Origin: an uncultured Flavobacteriales bacterium
GTDB lineage: Bacteria > Bacteroidota > Bacteroidia > Flavobacteriales_G > NORP312
Direction of reading: 5' to 3'
DNA: 45,889 nucleotides
NCBI GenBank assembly: GCA_905480125.1
Contig: CAJQPE010000015.1
Coordinates: 1-45,889 of the forward strand
The notes below the pieces were generated by a model. The model worked only from the letters and a program-made list of their open reading frames with translations, had not been told where the DNA came from and did no database searches. Below, one piece after another: positions 26,276-35,414 of the stretch (positions are counted from its first letter, which is position 1; each line of letters opens with the position of its first letter). Position numbers and translations under genes: made by a program.

Positions 26276-28534
26276 ATGCCCCGTACGGGCTTGAAAGGAA
26301 TCATTTCACATTGGAGACAGGATTTCTTGGCCGCCATAAGTGTATCCTTGGTGGCACTGCCACTAGGTTTGGGAGTAGCATCCGCTTCTGGTTTCCCTCC
26401 CATTGCAGGATTAACGTCGGCTATAATAGGTGGTATTGTTGTAACCCTTTTCAGGGGAAGCCATCTTGCCATCAATGGTCCTGCTGCGGGACTCATTGCA
26501 GTAATCCTTTCTGCAGCTTATTCGCTTAATGATGGCTCGGGTCAAACACTAAATTATTTACTGGCTGCTATATGTATTTCCGGATTAATACAAGTATTAC
26601 TAGGTGTATTAAAATTAGGCCGAATAGCAGAGGTTATTCCATCCTCAGTGATTCAGGGCATCATGGTGGCGATTGGTATCATTATCTTTTCCACTCAAAT
26701 ACATGTGGTGATGGGAACAATTCCAGAAGGTAAAAACACCATAGATCTTCTAAAAGAAATCTTTATCCAAATACCGAATATTCATCCTGTAATATTCGGG
26801 ATATCTGTTGTTGGTATTATTTTTTTGGTTGTTATTCCCAAAATGCAATCCAGGGTATTTAACTATTTTCCAGCCTCGTTGTGGGTGCTGGCTATTGCAA
26901 TTATTGCAGCTTATATATTTAATTTCTTTGAGCCCCACAGCATTTTTATGTTTGGAAGGCCTTATTTCCTCGGCCCGGATTATCTAATAGAGATACCCGA
27001 CAAACTGATCGATGCTATAGTGCATCCTAATTTCAGCAGGATAGGAGATTACAGGTTTTGGATAGCAGTGTTATCCATTTCTATAATTGCCTCGATACAA
27101 ACACTTGCAATGGCAAAAGCAGTTGATAAACTGGATCCTTATAAACGTAAGACCAATTTGAACAAAGACCTAATCGGGGTGGGCCTGGCAACGGCTCTAT
27201 CAGGTGCAATAGGTGGGCTGCCTATAATTACAGTTATTGTTCGCAGCACTGTAAATGTAAACAATAATGCCATGACTAAATGGTCCAATTTTTATCATAG
27301 CTTATTGATTATTGCTTTCCTTTTTATTCTTACCCCCGTAATACAAAAGATACCGGTTGCCGCCCTAGCTGCAATCCTTGTGCATATAGGTTTCAGGTTG
27401 GCATCACCTGCTGTATTTAAGAAGACATACCAGATGGGAATGGAGCAGCTCATTTTTATGGTTATAACCATTGTTATCACACTATATTCAGATCTGTTAT
27501 GGGGGATAATAGGAGGCAGTCTATTTGCCTTAATGGTTCATATCTTATTATCGAGGATGCCGCCAGGAGAATTTTTTAAGAAGTTGTATTCCAATAAAAC
27601 AAAAATATCGAAGACCAAAGAGGGGCACTTTATTTTGCAAATCGAAGGGATAGCTAGTTTTCTATCTATTCCCAAAATCAGCAAAATGTTAAATGTGATC
27701 CCCCCTGGATCTGATGTTAAGATTGACCTAAGCAAAACAAGACTAGTCGGTATGACCTACATGGAATACATAATTGATTTCTTAAACATGCAAAAAGATG
27801 GTGGTGGAAATGTAGTTATTATCGGATTGGATGACCATGTATCTTCCTCCACACATAATCGGGCTTTGAAAATTTCCTTAAACAAAACTCCCCCTGTGCT
27901 GTCTCCACGTCAGCTAAGGCTTAAAGACCTCTCAATTGAAAAAGGTTTCCAATATACAAGCCAGGTCGACTGGAATACCTCTTATCTCAGGAATTTCCAC
28001 TTCTTCGAAATCAAGTCAATCGAGCGCAAAGAAAATTGCCTGAGCGGCAACTTTGATAAGCCAAATGTAAAATGGGAAATTGCTGAAGTAACCTTTAGCG
28101 AAGGAGCTGCTTTTAATGCTGAAGTTTTTATGGTGTCTGTTATGGTTTTAAAATTGAATAAAACGATACCCATATTCTCTTTAGAAAAAGAAGCTGTTTT
28201 CGAAAAAATCTTCGACCGGGTAATGGCCTTTTCTGGTTATAAGGATATTGACTTCAAAATGTACTCCGATTTTTCTAAAAAATTCCTAGTACTGGGGAAA
28301 AATGAGAATAGAATCAAGTCATTTTTCACTGATAAATTTGTGCGCTTTATGGAAAACCACCATATCTATCATTTGGAAAGTAACGGTGAGGCGCTACTAA
28401 TTTTTGATAAGGTTAAGTTGGCTAGAACAGACGAAACAATTGCCCTAATAGATTATGGAGAAAAACTTGCCAGATTTTTGGATGTTGATAAACAGGGGGT
28501 TCAAAGACATTATGAGCATCGAGAGGTCTGCTGA
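26276..28534 (+). CDS. SulP family inorganic anion transporter with STAS and extra C-terminal domain
   Basis: This is a membrane transporter for sulfate, bicarbonate or similar anions. Residues of about 1-430 are the SulP membrane domain (about 12-14 helices; SLVALPLGLGVASASGFPP, ATALSGAIGGLPIITVIVRS). A STAS domain follows at about 445-525 (LQIEGIASFLSIPKI, KIDLSKTRLVGMTYMEYI). Residues of about 575-752 are an extra soluble domain not present in classic SulP proteins. The ATG at 26276 is chosen; a TTG at 26261 would add five residues. Codon choice appears richer in G/C than in neighbouring genes, and the gene is flanked by about 360 bases of non-coding DNA on both sides, which would fit acquisition by transfer. 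No carbonic anhydrase gene is adjacent. Confidence 0.92.
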   Translation: MPRTGLKGIISHWRQDFLAAISVSLVALPLGLGVASASGFPPIAGLTSAIIGGIVVTLFRGSHLAINGPAAGLIAVILSAAYSLNDGSGQTLNYLLAAICISGLIQVLLGVLKLGRIAEVIPSSVIQGIMVAIGIIIFSTQIHVVMGTIPEGKNTIDLLKEIFIQIPNIHPVIFGISVVGIIFLVVIPKMQSRVFNYFPASLWVLAIAIIAAYIFNFFEPHSIFMFGRPYFLGPDYLIEIPDKLIDAIVHPNFSRIGDYRFWIAVLSISIIASIQTLAMAKAVDKLDPYKRKTNLNKDLIGVGLATALSGAIGGLPIITVIVRSTVNVNNNAMTKWSNFYHSLLIIAFLFILTPVIQKIPVAALAAILVHIGFRLASPAVFKKTYQMGMEQLIFMVITIVITLYSDLLWGIIGGSLFALMVHILLSRMPPGEFFKKLYSNKTKISKTKEGHFILQIEGIASFLSIPKISKMLNVIPPGSDVKIDLSKTRLVGMTYMEYIIDFLNMQKDGGGNVVIIGLDDHVSSSTHNRALKISLNKTPPVLSPRQLRLKDLSIEKGFQYTSQVDWNTSYLRNFHFFEIKSIERKENCLSGNFDKPNVKWEIAEVTFSEGAAFNAEVFMVSVMVLKLNKTIPIFSLEKEAVFEKIFDRVMAFSGYKDIDFKMYSDFSKKFLVLGKNENRIKSFFTDKFVRFMENHHIYHLESNGEALLIFDKVKLARTDETIALIDYGEKLARFLDVDKQGVQRHYEHREVC

Positions 28535-28711
28535 CCTCATGATTATCACTAACAATCTATGCGTGGCCAGTAGGACTTTTTGTTTTTATTGATCTTTCTT
28601 TAGAACTTAATTTTTCACTCCTCAGGAGCAGATCATAAGAGATGTATTCTTATTTCATAAAACAAGCGGAGGTATTAGCGCATTTATGCTCGTATATAGA
28701 CTTATCTTGCT

Positions 28712-28741
28712 GATATTGTGATATTGTGATATTGTGATATT
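28712..28741. repeat. Tandem repeat of GATATTGT, 3.75 copies
   Basis: The unit gatattgt occurs three times in perfect tandem (28712-28735) followed by gatatt. It is non-coding, between the SulP gene and a convergent gene, and is a potential slippage site. Confidence 0.9.
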
Positions 28742-28838
28742 TAAAAACTAACCAATAACGAGCACACTTGCCGTAAACGGGAGTAAAGTAGCGTATGTTT
28801 TTATTAGTGTAATTACTTTACTTAATAAGTTTTTACAA

Positions 28839-28870
28839 AAAAAGCCCCAGGCAGTAACCCAGGGCTTTTT
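28839..28870 (-). terminator. Rho-independent terminator of the Ig-like surface protein gene
   Basis: A nine-base-pair stem (aaaaagccc / gggcttttt), with a small internal mismatch and an inner GG/CC pair, ends in a T-run when read on the minus strand. It lies 24 bases past the stop of the minus-strand gene at 28894. It may work in both directions. Confidence 0.85.
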
Positions 28871-28893
28871 ATCTGAAACAATTTTACAAGTAA

Positions 28894-30876
28894 CTATTTA
28901 ACAATCACTTTTCTTGTAGAGACAATGTTTCTTTCAACATCATTTATTTTTACAAAATAAATTCCCTTTGAAACTTTACCTAAGTTAACGTTTGCTTCAC
29001 CAAAGTACTGGTTACTTGAAAGAATTTCTTTTCCATCTATAGAATAAATGCTCAAGGTATAGTTACCACTCATTCCTGCAATAGTAAACGTACCATTATT
29101 AGGGTTCGGATAAATTGTAATATTATCTTGAACAGTAACTTCAGCAATAGAAGAAGGCTCTATTTGCGTAACAGTAAGAGGATATACATCCAATATTACA
29201 CCAGGTTGATATTCTGAGTTTGAACACGAAGTCAAGTTATCAACTATGCATCTGAACATCCAAGGATCCATTCTTTGTGCCAATGGGCCAACATTTAGCT
29301 GAGTACTAGTAGCTCCAGAGAATATTGCATTATCTACAATATCAACATAGCCCGATCCAGTTGAATCTACTTGCCACTGGTAAGTTGAAGGAGTAAAAAA
29401 TGGTGAACTAGCAGCAACTGTATAAGTTACAGAGTCACCATCACAATGGCTTCCAGCCTCTGTAATTGTTGTAGAATATGGCAAATATGCTTGCGGAGAA
29501 ACCGTTACAGAGAAAGTATCTGAATACAATGTACTTGGATTATTACAAGCCGGATCAAGATAAATTACAGCTCTATACGAATCTCCGTCCATTAATGAAT
29601 CTGCACTTGCTAGAAACTGGCTACCTGTTGTCCAAGCATAGCTTCCACCGTCTTGTAAATCGGTAAATCCAGAACCCGTATCCACTTGCCATCTAATACT
29701 ATCAGAACCAGAAGGGTATACCGAATTTGTAAATGTCTTGCCTTGACACAATACATGGTCATCACTGGTCTGGTCCATTATATAATCCTCCAATGTTAAA
29801 TCAATCTCTAAAACAGATGGATAAATAGAAGTACTACATATGTTTGTATCCGAGTAAGAAATATTTATACCACACTGTATCCAAAGTGAGAAACTAAGGT
29901 CCGAATTTGAAACTGAATCCAACGAGTGAATAGTTAAAGTATTAGCATTTGTTTCGACTACGTTAGTTGAATATGAATCCAAATTATCAAGATACCAGAT
30001 GTAATCATATATTGGAAAGAGAGTATCATTTCCCGCAAATATTGTGTCGTTTACAGGCACCGCATTATTGTAAGGAAACGTCTGGGCAGAAACACAACCA
30101 TTCAGTATATCCATGTTAAAATTCCCTATAACATCGAAGTCCGAAACATAAACCATCTGCTTCATTGTATCAGTTCCAATAATATCGCATTGAATGATCA
30201 ATGTATCACTAGCTACACCCAATTCTTCAGCTACAAGCATAAAGTAATTTGTACTTGACATAAATGAAGGAAAGTTACCTGCTGACCAATAAATATATAG
30301 ATAAGAATTTGTTTCAAACTGTATGGTATCCCATGACATACTATCTAAACTAGAATACCATTGATAATTTATTGTTGAACCAAAATTACATTCTTGATTT
30401 AGTGATGTGCTGTACCAAACCTCAGGGTATAATTCGCAGCCTCCCGTATCTACAACAATGTGATCTCCTTGTAATGGATAATCAATGCTCCATCCAGTTC
30501 CTCCCATTACTACAGAAGAATCAACACTAACCGATAGACCTGCAGCATTTGAAGTATCAACTAGGTTATTACATGAACCAAACACAATACATCGGTACAT
30601 GTTGCCATCCATATTAGCATCGGTAACTGATACAGATAATGAATTATTTGTCGCACCAGATAAATCGGAAAATCCAGAACCGTCATCCAATTGCCATTGG
30701 TAGGTATCTACCCCTTCTGATGCTTGTACATCAAAGTAAGCAGTTGGATATGAGCAATCAATTGTTACAGCTTGATTCTCTGGATGAGAATCGATCTGCA
30801 ATGCCTTTACACTATATGTTCCCAAAAGTATTCCAGCAGCAATTAATAATAGATTTTTGTAAATTTTTGTCATCAT
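28894..30876 (-). CDS. Secreted Ig-like repeat surface protein with T9SS tail
   Basis: A 660-residue exported protein without a recognisable enzyme domain. A signal peptide (about residues 1-25, ending SVKA) is followed by several Ig-like segments. These share the pattern VDTYQWQLDDGSGFSDL, then MDGNMYRCIVFGSC, and recur near residues 45-120, 385-460 and 490-560. The last 80 residues (ITIYPNPNNGTFTI to RKVIVK) form a type A T9SS sorting domain. Proteins of this layout are usually surface adhesins or structural exoproteins; the function here is unknown. The methionine pair at the start leaves a one-codon ambiguity. A good terminator follows. Confidence 0.85.
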   Translation of the reverse strand: MMTKIYKNLLLIAAGILLGTYSVKALQIDSHPENQAVTIDCSYPTAYFDVQASEGVDTYQWQLDDGSGFSDLSGATNNSLSVSVTDANMDGNMYRCIVFGSCNNLVDTSNAAGLSVSVDSSVVMGGTGWSIDYPLQGDHIVVDTGGCELYPEVWYSTSLNQECNFGSTINYQWYSSLDSMSWDTIQFETNSYLYIYWSAGNFPSFMSSTNYFMLVAEELGVASDTLIIQCDIIGTDTMKQMVYVSDFDVIGNFNMDILNGCVSAQTFPYNNAVPVNDTIFAGNDTLFPIYDYIWYLDNLDSYSTNVVETNANTLTIHSLDSVSNSDLSFSLWIQCGINISYSDTNICSTSIYPSVLEIDLTLEDYIMDQTSDDHVLCQGKTFTNSVYPSGSDSIRWQVDTGSGFTDLQDGGSYAWTTGSQFLASADSLMDGDSYRAVIYLDPACNNPSTLYSDTFSVTVSPQAYLPYSTTITEAGSHCDGDSVTYTVAASSPFFTPSTYQWQVDSTGSGYVDIVDNAIFSGATSTQLNVGPLAQRMDPWMFRCIVDNLTSCSNSEYQPGVILDVYPLTVTQIEPSSIAEVTVQDNITIYPNPNNGTFTIAGMSGNYTLSIYSIDGKEILSSNQYFGEANVNLGKVSKGIYFVKINDVERNIVSTRKVIVK

Positions 30877-31171
30877 AATTGTAGTTTAAATTTAAATTAA
30901 AGTGCGAAAGTCGCAATCACTGGCAACTTGGTATAACTTCAAATTCAATATTTCCCACAAATCAATATTAATAACTATATAGAGAGGTAATACCCTAAAG
31001 TTGAGTTTCAAATGAACCTGTCGCATTTTTTCACTAAAAATAACGGTAAAAAAATCTGAATTTGACTTCTATTTTACGAAATTTCAAAATTAAATCCGAC
31101 CCAAAACCGACACCAAACGTGTTTTTGAAAACAAAAAACCCCTATACCTTAATGATAATAGGGGTTTCAAG
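30877..31171. other. 295-base gap upstream of the Ig-like protein gene
   Basis: Apart from a terminator hairpin (31131-31167) serving the tRNA genes, no gene or strong promoter match was seen. It should contain the promoter of the minus-strand Ig-like gene. Confidence 0.4.
31131..31167 (-). terminator. Terminator downstream of tRNA-Arg
   Basis: A ten-base-pair stem (aaacccctat / ataggggttt) with a 12-base loop is followed on the minus strand by a T-rich run. It lies five bases beyond the 3' end of tRNA-Arg. Confidence 0.85.
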
Positions 31172-31245
31172 TGAGCGCGCTAGGATTCGAACCTAGGACC
31201 GCCTCCTTAGAAGGGAGGTGCTCTATCCAGCTGAGCTACGCGCCC
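31172..31245 (-). tRNA. tRNA-Arg (anticodon TCT)
   Basis: The minus strand folds as a 74-base tRNA: acceptor GGGCGCG / CGCGCTC with one G-T pair, D stem GCTC/GAGC, anticodon stem CCTCC/GGAGG with loop CTTCTAA (anticodon TCT), and T arm CTAGG-TTCGAAT-CCTAG. The discriminator base is A and CCA is not encoded. Confidence 0.97.
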
Positions 31246-31273
31246 ATTTTATGTTGTTCAGCCAAGAGATTAT

Positions 31274-31302
31274 AAAAAAGGCCAACAATGTTGGCCTTTT
31301 TT
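31274..31302 (-). terminator. Terminator between tRNA-Pro and tRNA-Arg
   Basis: A perfect 13-base-pair stem (aaaaaaggccaac / gttggcctttttt) with a three-base loop lies four bases past the 3' end of tRNA-Pro. It would work on either strand. Confidence 0.85.
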
Positions 31303-31305
31303 GTG

Positions 31306-31380
31306 TCGGGGTGGCAGGATTCGAACCTGCGACCTCCTCGTCCCAAACGAGGCGCGATAACCGGGCTACGCTACACCCCG
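31306..31380 (-). tRNA. tRNA-Pro (anticodon TGG)
   Basis: The minus strand gives a 75-base tRNA with acceptor CGGGGTG / CACCCCG, anticodon stem CCTCG/CGAGG around loop TTTGGGA (anticodon TGG), and T arm with GGTTCGAATCC. The C1-G72 acceptor pair is characteristic of tRNA-Pro. CCA is not encoded. Confidence 0.97.
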
Positions 31381-31428
31381 AACAATAGTGCAAAAGTATA
31401 ACAAAGTTTTACTTCTACAAGACAAATG

Positions 31429-31516
31429 CGGAGAGACTGGGATTCGAACCCAGGGTACCCTTTTGGGGTACGCTTATTTAGCAAACAAGTCCTTTCGGCC
31501 ACTCAGGCACCTCTCC
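31429..31516 (-). tRNA. tRNA-Ser (anticodon GCT)
   Basis: The minus strand gives an 88-base class II tRNA. The acceptor is GGAGAGG / TCTCTCC, the anticodon stem CTTGT/ATAAG encloses loop TTGCTAA (anticodon GCT), and there is a long variable arm (GTACCCC AAAA GGGTAC) as expected for serine. The discriminator base is G. Confidence 0.97.
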
Positions 31517-31748
31517 ATTAATGAACTTTATTAAGGACGGCAAAAGTAGCAATTACTTAATTATCTCAAAGTATTTTTTAGATATTAAAAAGAATAGAAT
31601 TTTGTTATTAGCATCAGTAATGAGTTTTTTCTATATAGATGCTCAAATTAGAATTACGATATACTCCACATCTGCAGTAGAATATATGCACCTAGACAGT
31701 AAAAACGAAATAAGAAGCTGGAAGAAGATAAAAAACGAAGAAGCCCGC

Positions 31749-32840
31749 CTATTTTATATACCTAAAATCATGGTTGTTTTTAATTGCTTTTAAGCTTTCG
31801 AAAATCATACGAATAACATTATCTACATCATCTTTATGTACCGACTCAACAGTAGTGTGCATATAGCGAAGAGGCAACGAAATCAATGCAGAAGGTATGC
31901 CTCCATTAGCATAGGCAAAGGCATCGGTATCTGTACCAGTGGACCTAGAAGCAGCAGATCTTTGATAAGGCAATTTCGCTTTTTCTGCCGCCTTGATTAT
32001 CAACTTCAATAAGTTATTATGAACCGCGGGGCCAACAGTTAAAACTGGGCCTTTACCACAAGCTAAATCGCCTTCAACTTTTTTATTAATCATAGGTGTC
32101 TGTGTGTCATGCGTTACATCAGTAACAATTGCAACATCTGGTTTAATAGTTTCTACAATCATTTCAGCACCACGCAAACCGACTTCTTCCTGCACCGAAT
32201 TCGTTATATACAATCCAAAAGGTAACTTGGTCTTTGTTTCTTTCAACATACGAGCAACTTCTGCAATCATAAACCCACCTACTCTATTATCCAATGCTCT
32301 ACCTACATAAAATTTATCGTTAAGTACCATAAATTCGTCTGTGTATGTAACAACATGCCCAACCTTAACACCAAGTTTTTCAACTTCTTCTTTTGTTGAA
32401 CAACCGCAGTCTAAAGTAATATTAGAAATCTTTGGTGCTTCCTCTTTTCCTCCTCCCCTTCTAGTATGAATTGCAGGCCATCCAAAAACCGCATCAACCG
32501 TTCCATTATCCGTATGTATAATTACTCGCTTTGAAGGCGCAATCATATGGTCAGAACCACCATTACGAATCAAATAAATAAAGCCATCGCTAGAAATATA
32601 ATTTACAAACCACGAAATTTCATCAGCATGTCCTTCAATTACAACCTTAAATTTTGCGTCAGGATTAATAACACCAACCGCTGTTCCGTAGTTATCTACA
32701 AATGTTTTATCTACATATGGCTTAACATAATCTAACCATAGCTTTTGTCCTTCAGATTCAAACCCTGTTGGTGCGCAATTATTGATATATGACTCTAAAA
32801 ATTTTAACGATTTCTTATTCACGACTTGCTTCTTACTCAT
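31749..32840 (-). CDS. M42 family metallopeptidase (glutamyl aminopeptidase/FrvX type)
   Basis: This is a cytoplasmic dinuclear-metal aminopeptidase that forms large tetrahedral assemblies in characterised members. Expected metal ligands and catalytic residues are present: His in VVIEGHADEISWFV, the bridging Asp in GRALDNRVGG, Glu-Glu in NSVQEEVGLRG, Asp in VTDVTHD, and the last His in RYMHTTVESVH. At 363 residues it is of normal length. It is divergent from the penicillin-binding protein gene with 80 bases between the start codons. Natural peptide preference is not predictable. Confidence 0.94.
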   Translation of the reverse strand: MSKKQVVNKKSLKFLESYINNCAPTGFESEGQKLWLDYVKPYVDKTFVDNYGTAVGVINPDAKFKVVIEGHADEISWFVNYISSDGFIYLIRNGGSDHMIAPSKRVIIHTDNGTVDAVFGWPAIHTRRGGGKEEAPKISNITLDCGCSTKEEVEKLGVKVGHVVTYTDEFMVLNDKFYVGRALDNRVGGFMIAEVARMLKETKTKLPFGLYITNSVQEEVGLRGAEMIVETIKPDVAIVTDVTHDTQTPMINKKVEGDLACGKGPVLTVGPAVHNNLLKLIIKAAEKAKLPYQRSAASRSTGTDTDAFAYANGGIPSALISLPLRYMHTTVESVHKDDVDNVIRMIFESLKAIKNNHDFRYIK

Positions 32841-32920
32841 TTCATTTGTGTTTGATACAATAATAAGGAATTATCCGTTTTATTAAGTCTAAACCAATTA
32901 GTTGTTAGCTTTATCACCGA

Positions 32921-35293
32921 ATGGAAAAATCAGATAAGAAAGAAAAAAAATCTCCTGCATTACTTTTTTGGAAGATATTTGGCACTGGAATGAGTTCTTT
33001 AGTTCTATTAATGCTAATGATAAGCTGGGGGCTATTCGGCAAGCTTCCCACGTTTGACGAACTTGAAAACCCTAAATTTTTCCTTGCTTCAGAGATCATT
33101 ACTTCAGATGGAAAAACATTGGGAAGTTTCTACAAGGAAAACAGAATTAATGTTGAGTTTGAAGATTTATCACCGTATTTAGTGCAGGGATTAATAGCTA
33201 CAGAAGATGAACGGTTTCGCAAGCATTCGGGCATTGATGCTAGAGGTTTAGCACGAGCAATTGCCTACGGAGGAACCAATGGTGGCGCCAGCACAATTAG
33301 CCAGCAACTCGCAAAAATGTTGTTCCACGAAACGCGAAATAAAAACAAGTTTAAAGCCATTCTCCAAAAATTAAAAGAATGGATTATAGCTTCACGTCTA
33401 GAACGAAATTATACAAAAGATGAAATCATCACAATGTATTACAACAAGTTCGATTTCATAAACCAAGCTGTTGGAATCAGACAAGCGTCACATGTTTATT
33501 TCTACAAAAAACCAATTGATTTAACAATTACTGAGTCGGCATTATTAATCGGAATGTTTAAAAACCCATCATTATTTAACCCCAATACAAAACCAGAGCG
33601 CGCTCTTAAACGAAGGAATGTTGTTCTGTTTCAAATGATGCGAAACGAATACATTTCTAAAGAAGAATTCGATTCGTTAAAGCAACTTCCGCTGGGGCTT
33701 AATTTTCAGGTTGTAAGACATAATCAAGGCCCTGCGACTTACTTTAGAGACATACTTAAAAAGCAGGTTCAAGAAATACTTCACGAGAAAAATATATTCG
33801 GAGGCTATATAAACGCAAATAGTAATGGCGAGCCATACAATATCTACAAAGACGGATTAAAAATCTATACTACAATCAATTCAAGACTTCAAGATCATGC
33901 AGAAAATGCTGTCGCTGAGCACTTAGGCAAAACGTTGCAAACTCAGTTTAATTCAGACATCAAAAACAATAAGTATAAACCGTATAACAAAACATACACT
34001 AAGCAACAATTTAACATTGCCATTGAGCGAGAAGTGAAGAATACACATCGATATAGAGTGCTTAGTGGACAACAATGTGGTGGATGTGGCAGAGGTGCCA
34101 ATGTTATCGAAAAACAAAAGAACGATAAAGGTGATGAATATTTCTGTAAGTTTTGCGAACACACACAACCAGTAAAAACACAAAAGCAGATAGAAACCAT
34201 TTTTAAGACTCCGCATCAAACTAAAGTATTCTCTTGGAAGGGCGAAAAGAAAGTAAACATGAGCCCAATAGACTCAATTAAATATATGAAAGGGATTTTA
34301 CATGCAGGCTTTCTCTCTATGGAGCCATCAACAGGATATATCAATGCGTGGGTTGGGGGAATAGACAAACGATACTTCAGCTACGACCATGTTAGTCAAA
34401 GTAAACGCCAAGTAGGCTCCACCATTAAACCCATTCTATATTCACTCGCTATTAATGATGGAGTTATCAATCCATGCGATGAAATTCCGAACATACCTTA
34501 CAGTATTGAAAAAGGAAAGTTTGGATTGATGGATGATTGGGAGCCTAAGTATTCCCCAAAATTCAATGGAATGTTGAGTTTCAAATACGGACTTGCTAAT
34601 TCAATGAACAACATCGCTGCCTATATCATGAATAAAATGAGTCCAGGTGCCCTTGAAACTCAATGTAAAAAAATGGGAATAACCAGTAAATTGCAAAGCA
34701 CAGCTTCGCTGTGTCTCGGCACATCAGACATCTCTCTAATAGAAATGATTGGGGCTTATGGTGTTTTTGCGAATGGAGGTATATGGAATGAGCCCACATT
34801 CCTTCTCCGTGTTGAAGACAAATATGGGAACCCCATTTATACAGCTGAACAAAAAATTAGCCGAGCAATGAATGAAGAAACTGCATATACAATGCTCGAT
34901 ATGATGAAAGGTGCTGTTGATGGGGCTTATAACAAAGACAGAGACAAAACTAGTGGAACATCAATGCGCCTCCGTTGGAAATATGGATTAAAAGCGCCTA
35001 TTGCAGGTAAAACCGGAACTACACAAAACAGTACCGATGGGTGGTTTATAGGTATTACCCCAGATTTAGTTTCTGGTGCTTGGGTTGGTGCAGATGATCA
35101 ATCCATACGATTTAACAATGGTTCTTTAGGACAGGGAGCCAACATGGCTTTGCCTATTTGGGGGCTCTATATGCAGGCCGTCTATGATGATAAAGAAATT
35201 GAAATCTCAGAGAAAGATTTTGTGCAACCTAATCCACATATTAAGAAAAGATTGGAATGCTCTAAAGATAATGGTGAACTATTTTTCAATTAG
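32921..35293 (+). CDS. Class A penicillin-binding protein (PBP1A type) with a predicted zinc-ribbon insertion
   Basis: This bifunctional peptidoglycan synthase is anchored by one N-terminal helix (about residues 24-45). The GT51 glycosyltransferase domain includes ATEDERF with catalytic Glu95 and STISQQLAKML. The transpeptidase has STIK (Ser500, Lys503), SMN (Ser561-Asn563) and KTGTT (Lys697-Thr701). At 790 residues it is of usual size. An unusual feature lies in the linker between domains: two CxxC pairs (Cys386/Cys389 and Cys409/Cys412), 20 residues apart, which look like a zinc ribbon. I do not know this from ordinary PBP1A. It is divergent from the M42 peptidase gene. Confidence 0.96.
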   Translation: MEKSDKKEKKSPALLFWKIFGTGMSSLVLLMLMISWGLFGKLPTFDELENPKFFLASEIITSDGKTLGSFYKENRINVEFEDLSPYLVQGLIATEDERFRKHSGIDARGLARAIAYGGTNGGASTISQQLAKMLFHETRNKNKFKAILQKLKEWIIASRLERNYTKDEIITMYYNKFDFINQAVGIRQASHVYFYKKPIDLTITESALLIGMFKNPSLFNPNTKPERALKRRNVVLFQMMRNEYISKEEFDSLKQLPLGLNFQVVRHNQGPATYFRDILKKQVQEILHEKNIFGGYINANSNGEPYNIYKDGLKIYTTINSRLQDHAENAVAEHLGKTLQTQFNSDIKNNKYKPYNKTYTKQQFNIAIEREVKNTHRYRVLSGQQCGGCGRGANVIEKQKNDKGDEYFCKFCEHTQPVKTQKQIETIFKTPHQTKVFSWKGEKKVNMSPIDSIKYMKGILHAGFLSMEPSTGYINAWVGGIDKRYFSYDHVSQSKRQVGSTIKPILYSLAINDGVINPCDEIPNIPYSIEKGKFGLMDDWEPKYSPKFNGMLSFKYGLANSMNNIAAYIMNKMSPGALETQCKKMGITSKLQSTASLCLGTSDISLIEMIGAYGVFANGGIWNEPTFLLRVEDKYGNPIYTAEQKISRAMNEETAYTMLDMMKGAVDGAYNKDRDKTSGTSMRLRWKYGLKAPIAGKTGTTQNSTDGWFIGITPDLVSGAWVGADDQSIRFNNGSLGQGANMALPIWGLYMQAVYDDKEIEISEKDFVQPNPHIKKRLECSKDNGELFFN

Positions 35294-35392
35294 AAAATTA
35301 AATACCAAACTCAATCTTTTTTCTATTTTTACGAAAACCCAGGGCGGATCAATATTTTAATTATCCAAAGTAAATTCAATAGCACAAGAAAT

Positions 35393-35400
35393 TAAGTTTG
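35393..35400 (+). promoter_or_regulatory. Candidate -7 element of the SDR/5-alpha-reductase pair
   Basis: TAAGTTTG matches TAnnTTTG and lies only 14 bases before the ATG at 35415, implying a very short leader. Confidence 0.4.
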
Positions 35401-35414
35401 AATTTAACTAAATA

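Larger units (their letters stand above)
28535..28893. other. 359-base gap with a short tandem repeat and a terminator
   Basis: No gene was found. The gap contains an eight-base tandem repeat (28712-28741) and the terminator of the minus-strand gene (28839-28870). The rest shows no recognisable structure. Confidence 0.45.

Noticed and set aside
25896-28893. The SulP gene and its flanks considered as a genomic island
   Set aside because: No integrase, transposase, attachment repeat or tRNA boundary was found. Different composition alone does not establish an island.
31521-31793. A 90-codon plus-strand open frame right after tRNA-Ser
   Set aside because: It has no recognisable motif and runs into the antisense of the M42 peptidase 3' end. 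It begins five bases past the tRNA gene without a promoter-like element. More likely chance.
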